Assembly (NCBI GenBank): GCA_038087015.1
Contig: JASBNA010000004.1
Span: 1,178,001 to 1,242,000, forward strand
DNA: 64,000 bases
Origin: Cerrena zonata
Taxonomy: Eukaryota; Basidiomycota; Agaricomycetes; Polyporales; Cerrenaceae
Reading direction: 5' to 3'
Part shown: positions 59,091 through 64,000 of the stretch, one piece after another
Layout: each line of letters opens with the position of its first letter
Numbering within the stretch: position 1 is the first letter of the stretch
Notes under the pieces: generated by a model
What the model was told of the DNA's origin: nothing
What the model saw: only the letters and a program-made list of their open reading frames with translations
Database searches by the model: none
Position numbers and translations under genes: made by a program

Positions 59091-59099
59091 ATTCGGAAT
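59091..59099. promoter_or_regulatory. Palindrome ATTCGGAAT, copy 5
   Basis: 110 bp upstream of the SSU1-like gene B start; extends to AATTCGGAATT. Confidence 0.5.
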
Positions 59100-59208
59100 T
59101 CACTTTTGCATGGGACGTTATATGGAGGGGTCCGCTTGACAGCCCCCTCTCCCACTCCTTGCTCTCGCTAGGTCCAGGTGTTTCTCCCCCCACCCTCGTA
59201 CGCCCTCC

Positions 59209-60805
59209 ATGTCTCTCCTCCTGCCTTACTCCCAGTGGAAAAGCTGGAGAGAAAGGATCCGGTAAGTCATTTCTCCTCGTTGTGGTTTCAAGGTTTGGTC
59301 TAATTCCTAAAACCTGAAGGCATTTCACATGGGCTTGGCATGCTGTTAGTAAGTATCAAATGATCTCCGAATTGACAATATACTCACCACTGGGGTGTCT
59401 TAGTTATGGGTACTGGTGCGGTGTCAGCCTTGCTACACAACTTCCCCTACCATAATGACTCCGAGACGTTGAAAATTATGGCTCTAATAATCTTCTTACT
59501 TAACCTCGTGCTTTTCGTATTCGTTTGTACATGTACCGTTCTACGATATGTCCTCTATCCTGAGGTAGGTCGGGTCCACGACGTGCCCCTGTCACACTCT
59601 AACTTGATTGCGACATTAGATATGGTCCCGGATGATATCACACCCTGCACAGAGTCTGTTCATCGGCTGTTTTCCCATGGGTGCTGCGACCCTCATCAAC
59701 GCAGGATTGGTGAGCATGATAGATAAAAGATCCCAGAAGTTGGCTCACCTTCTTCTACAGGCTGTTAATCAAGACTGGGGTACTGGAGGAAACACGTTTC
59801 TCTGGACGCTTTGGGGCTTCTGGTGGCTGGATTCGGCAGCTTCATATCTAATTGCATTCGGCATGCTCTACGCCATGTAAGCTTCACCCCTTGTTCAACT
59901 CTATAATCAATCAAGAGTGCTTATATGCTGATAGGATGATTAAACAAGACCACGCTATCTCTAGAATGACAGCAGTATGGTTACTCCCCGTTGTTACCCT
60001 CATTGTCGCATCGTCCAGCGGCGGACTTCTAGCAAATGCGTTGAAAGAGCATTCACATACCCTCGCGCTTGTAACGACAGGATTCTCATTCACTATGGTA
60101 ATCATCGGCCTTACAATAGCCCTCATGATGATCACCATCTACCTTCTACGTCTCATCATTCATGGTCCCCCTGACCCATCCCTGATCCTTTCGGCATTCG
60201 TCACACTTGGTCCTCTCGGACAGGGTGGCTTCTCGCTGTTAGTCAATGGACAAGACCTCTCGATCCTCCTCCCTCTTCATATCGGTTCCAACTTTCCTCA
60301 ATCCGCCCTCGCAGGACAGATGATATTCGCCGGGTGTTTCATCGGTGCATACGTTCTCTGGAGCTTAGGCATAGCATGGATTATCCTTGCTTGCATTTCT
60401 ATCGCTCATGTTTTCCGAAAAGCCAAGATTCCATTCTCCCTCGCTCAATGGGGCCTCATTTTCCCGAACGGCGTTTTTGCGTTATGCTCTGTCCAACTGG
60501 CCAAGGTCCTCGATAGCGGATTCTTCCGCGCTTTTGGTGCTGCATGGTCATGTAAGCTCCGTTCAATCTAGGTTTGTATTTCATGTATATTGACGCATTA
60601 CATTTTAGGCATTGTATTCGCGCTATGGGTAGTGATATTCATCCGTAGCGTACCATCGTTCATCGACGGTTCTATGTTCAAAGCCCCTTACGTCGATGAT
60701 CTTCCTCCAAAAGGTGACGGGACAAGAAATGATGTGGAACGAAACATGGACCAAGCGTCTGGCACATCTACTTTGAAAGCACACACAGAGACAAAGTTGC
60801 AGTAA
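59209..60805 (+). CDS. SSU1/TDT-family transporter B (sulfite efflux pump-like)
   Basis: Seven exons, join(59209..59261, 59320..59348, 59404..59564, 59620..59709, 59761..59876, 59935..60551, 60609..60805), encode 420 residues, all in phase. The start ATG at 59209 gives MSLLLPYSQWKSWRERIRHF, a usual family beginning. Signatures: TWAWHAVIMGTGAVSALLHN, QSLFIGCFPMGAATLINAGL, AVWLLPVVTLIVASSSGG, LGPLGQGGFSLLVNGQ and QWGLIFPNGVFALCS. It shares long identical blocks with transporter A (KQDHA-I/L-SRMTAVWLLPVVTL), so both come from a duplication, but introns differ near the 3' end (A splits FPN/GV, B does not). It is divergent from the ETHE1-like gene with a shared promoter that holds four palindromes. 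Export of sulfite is the favoured role; malate or other anions are possible. Confidence 0.8.
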
Positions 60806-61052
60806 AACACAAATCATCGTCATTGGATATACCCCGTAGTGTAGACGATTTTTTTTCATGCCTCATTTCGTCATGACTCTCGTATATAATACTTACCTAG
60901 TGTATTAACATTCGTTACTTAGGTTCTGAGTGCTTTAGTTTAGAATGAAATGCATTACATTTGGACATAATGGATATATCGTGTGTGAGATCGTCCCTAG
61001 TTGTTCAAATCCGAATCGTCGTGAAACTATACTACTACATCCGAGTCATGGC

Positions 61053-62812
61053 CTATACTGGGGTTTCATGGATCGAACTTCGAGCCTTGAAGTCCTGATT
61101 GTCAACATCGTCTGCGCTTTCACTCTCGTGCTCCGATCTAACTCCGGCTTCTGAGGCTTTCAGCTCCTCCACCGGAGTGGCACGCCTACCACCTAAGAAT
61201 AGCTTTCCTCCAGGTGCATCTTGCAATGAACGAATGATGACGTCATGCTCGAAAAGATATTTGATATCTTCCAATGCATAACCCTTGGTCTCCGGGAAGA
61301 AAACATACGCCCACACAGCCATGAGTAAACAGAAAACCCCAAATAGTAGGTACGTTCCGTATTGAATTTTGATGAGCATGATGGGCGTGAGTTTGGACAC
61401 AGTGAAGCTGAATAGCCAATTGACACCGACCGCAACAGCTAACGCAGCTGTACGGACGTGGTTGGGTGCAACTTCTGCAGCAACGACCCACGGGAGAGGA
61501 CCCCAACCTACGCAGTAGAACACTGCGTAAAGGTAAACCGCGACAATGGAGACGTATGAGGCTGGTACGAGAGAGAGTTGTGGGTGAATCCCGGAAAATC
61601 CGCCAATCCAAAGCATCATAATCCCTTGACCAAGTCCACCAATTATCAAACAGTTCTTGCGTCCAAGTCCTTCGACTGCGAATGCTAGAACAATAGCAAC
61701 TGAGACCATCTTCACCACGCCGTAAATCCCTGTTGCGAAGAGGCTTGCGGTGATACCGCTGAGTCCCAGATTGGAGAAAATAACAGGGGAGAAGTAGTTT
61801 ATGGCGTTAGTGCCGGTGGCCTGTTGCCAAAACATCACGAGGGAAGGAATGAAGCATCGAAGAGCAGTCGTCCTCGATTCCCCCATCATGATGAGTTGTC
61901 TGAAGATCGGGGTGCGCTCCTTCCCGTCGTAGTCGGCTTTAATCTCCTCCAGCGTAATACGAACACTCTCATCGTCAGGGCTGCAACCCGAAGTAGAGGC
62001 GAGAGAACGTGCAGCTTGCTCGAATTTACCGTTCTCGACTAGGTAGCGAGGAGTCTCCGGTTGGAATGACATCAATATGAGGAACAGAGCGCCTGGAACG
62101 ATTTGTACGATAAATGGAATTCGCCATTGCATCTCTCCCACTGGAATGTCCTTCTGGCATGAATAATTTACCCAGACTGTGTTCAAGATAATAATGAGAA
62201 TCGGAATATTCGAAACTTGAATGAGACTTACAACTCAGCATGATACCGATATTATTAGCCAATTGTATCATTCCAGTACATCGACCTCGAATGGATTTTG
62301 GTACACATTCAGAGACGTATGAAGGGACAAGTGCAGAGACCATTCCTACACCAATCCCACCAAGGAAGCGACTGAAATATAACAGGCTGAGGGCAGCATC
62401 CTGGCTCATACCGATGCCAACGACAGATTGGATCACACTGCCGATGATATAGATGACACCTGAGCCTAATAGTGCTGGTTTACGGCCGAACCTCGAGGAA
62501 AAGTAGCCTGTGAACAGTGCGCCAAAGCTGGGTGGTGTGGTTAGTCGAGTATTACAACATCATGAAGATGGAAAATGGAACGTACAAACATCCGCCTTGT
62601 AGGATCGCGACAATATTGCCATTGAGATTGGCCAGTTGTGAAGGTGTTATCTTGTCGAGTCCGAAATATGATTTGAACGAAGGCATTACAAGGATACCTC
62701 CAATGAGTCCGATATCCCAACCATAAAATATCGAGCCCATTGCTGCAGAGGCCGCTAGAAGATATGCATGGCGATAGCGGATGGTTTCTGAGAAGTATCC
62801 TTCGGCACCCAT
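61053..62812 (-). CDS. MFS sugar transporter (hexose/quinate type)
   Basis: Three exons: complement(join(61053..62176, 62232..62527, 62586..62812)), 548 residues, twelve membrane segments. The start is the ATG at 62810-62812 (MGAEGYFSETIRYRHAYLLA). Sugar-porter motifs: FYGWDIGLIGGILVMPSF, GYFSSRFGRKPALLGSG, SRFLGGIGVGMVSALVPSYV, PETPRYLVENGKFEQA, WQQATGTNAINYFSPVIF, the motif near GLGRKNCLIIGG, and VFFPETKGYALEDI. It most resembles fungal hexose or quinate permeases at the plasma membrane. It is tail-to-tail with transporter B and has no visible link to the sulfur cluster. Confidence 0.88.
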
Positions 62813-63584
62813 TGTTGATCTACTACTCAGCTCAGAGAGATGCCAATGAGGGAAGAAGGTCAAGCACAAAGCATCAGGAAGCGATCCTCAACCTTGTATA
62901 TGATTCAGTTTACAGTTCGTCGGCCGTGCGGTGCGGGGTAGGTCATGAGGCCTATAAGAAAGTGCATTCAAGTTCTCAACAGATGCCTTGCGGCATCCCA
63001 TTTGTTTCAGGTACATATTAGGCAGTCTGACGTAAAATGGCCAGAACCTGTGAACGGTCAGTGTGAACTGCAGTGGTCAACTGCCAACTTTGAACGTTGA
63101 ACTTTGATATTCATAGCCTGAATCGACCAAGGATCATCGCTTGAAGAACCAACTGCATTGAAGTAAGTGAGGAAGTTTAATGTCAAATAGTAGGAGTTTA
63201 TAAGGCATCTTCGTCGGGTAACCGGTTGTTGGTACAGAGCACATTCCTGGCCAGTTCTTTTCTCTTGTTCTCGTATTTCACTTGGCAGTCCGATGATGCA
63301 TCATTGAATGCGTTCACTGGATAATTGAACGTTCGTACAATGAGTGCCGGGGTCAGCCAATGAGCGAGCGTCTCTGACGCGTGAGTGTATTACGGGCAAA
63401 TACACGTTACACAGGTATAGCTATTTCGAGAGAACTATCACTTCCCAGGAGCAACTCGTGCTACAACGGCTCTGTTCATGCTCTGTTGGAATCCAACTCT
63501 TCAGTTTTCTTGGTCTTGAACTTCCGTATACTGTACAGATTCTCTAGTTGACTTGTAACTCCAACACGGATCCAGATCCTTTAA
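62813..63584. other. Divergent intergenic region
   Basis: 772 bp with the promoters of the sugar transporter (minus) and of the right-edge gene (plus). A 93-codon plus-strand frame at 62740-63021 overlaps the transporter start and is not supported. Confidence 0.5.
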
Positions 63585-64000
63585 ATGCCTAACCGCTCGG
63601 AATACCAACCGCTTTCTCAAGGAGTTGACGATGAAGAAACTGACGTCGGCGAGGGTCTGCCAGTTCCTGTCACTTCACCAGGAGGACTTCGGAGAATCAA
63701 CAAACCTGGTCATATTGACTTGAGCAAGCTAGATACCGCTTTCAAGAGGCAAGTAATTGCATAGGAGTTGCTTCACTCTTGACTTACCTTACGGTATAGA
63801 TGGACAGAAAGCATCGCTCAGAAAGTGAAACGCAAGAAGAAGGTTGAGGACAACTCTCGAAAGGAGATATGGAAGAGTGTGTTTGACCCTCAAGTGACTG
63901 CTTTCATAACGGAGACTGGACCGGTACGTCCCTTGACATCGAGTATTACCCCTGGTCTGGGTTCTAGAAGCCAACTGACGTATGCCCATTCAATTCAGAT
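63585..64000 (+). CDS. Unknown protein, N-terminal part (runs off the right edge)
   Basis: The gene begins at the ATG 63585-63587 (MPNRSEYQPLSQGVDDEETD). Exon 1 ends at about 63748 with the GC donor GCAAGT. Exon 2 starts at about 63800 (WTESIAQKVKRKKKVEDNSR) and ends at a GTACGT donor near 63923 after FDPQVTAFITETGP. The visible part is hydrophilic, with an acidic start and a strongly basic stretch (KVKRKKK), perhaps a cytosolic tail or nuclear signal. The segment GGLRRINKPGHIDLSKLD seems conserved-like but I do not recognise a family. More exons lie beyond the window. Confidence 0.6.

Larger units (their letters stand above)
58465..59208. promoter_or_regulatory. Shared regulatory region of ETHE1-like and SSU1-like B genes
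   Basis: 744 bp between divergent starts. It holds four copies of the palindrome ATTC(G/C)GAAT at 58595-58603, 58626-58634, 58872-58880 and 59091-59099. Two copies extend to the 11-bp palindrome AATTCGGAATT. No gene is supported in the gap. Confidence 0.55.

Noticed and set aside
55530..59099. Heat-shock elements as an explanation of the ATTCGGAAT repeats
   Set aside because: Heat-shock elements need TTC and GAA separated by two bases; here the gap is one base.
1..64000. CRISPR arrays, bacterial operons, riboswitches
   Set aside because: The window is spliced eukaryotic nuclear DNA; no direct-repeat arrays with regular spacers were seen.

Overview
The window reads as nuclear DNA of a filamentous basidiomycete, most likely an Agaricomycete. 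Genes lie on both strands and are cut by many short GT-AG introns (about 43-65 nt), with some GC-AG introns and very small exons. The content fits a wood- or litter-decay fungus: a secreted CBM1-GH5 mannanase, a GH76 enzyme, BTB and F-box proteins, and a secreted cysteine-rich 'glycopeptide' family protein. All functions are inferred from motifs in hand translations; no database was searched.

Layout. 0-8 kb: a BTB protein, a 3 kb gap with a possible small inverted-repeat element, an F-box protein and a mitochondrial transcription factor/rRNA dimethylase-like gene. 8-21 kb: a DUF2264 protein, gamma-glutamyltranspeptidase, the mannanase, a short-chain dehydrogenase and the mRNA 3'-end endonuclease YSH1/CPSF73. 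21-32 kb, minus strand: the glycopeptide-family protein, a Sec7-PH ARF-GEF and an AreA/NIT2-type GATA factor, followed by about 5 kb without a recognisable gene. 37-51 kb: a signal peptide peptidase, a divergent small basic protein, a large unknown protein, 3-methyladenine DNA glycosylase, an intron-bearing tRNA-Pro(CGG), an intracellular I9 protease inhibitor and another unknown protein. 51-54 kb: a membrane-anchored GH76 enzyme. 54.6-55.3 kb: a clear PIF/Harbinger-type MITE. 55.7-60.8 kb: two SSU1/TDT-family sulfite-pump-like transporters flanking a mitochondrial ETHE1-like persulfide dioxygenase. 61-64 kb: an MFS sugar transporter and the start of an unknown gene.

The most interesting item is the 55.5-60.8 kb group. 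A persulfide dioxygenase makes sulfite from glutathione persulfide, and SSU1-type pumps export sulfite, so the three genes form a plausible sulfide-oxidation/sulfite-export cluster. The palindrome ATTC(G/C)GAAT occurs five times in the gaps next to these genes. By eye I found it only once elsewhere in the window, inside an intron.

A caution on sequence quality: several well-conserved genes (GGT, GH5 mannanase, Sec7, signal peptide peptidase, ETHE1-like) need single-base shifts, almost all in short G or C runs, to keep their conserved reading frame. I regard these as probable assembly indels. Where an alternative splice explains the same data, I say so.
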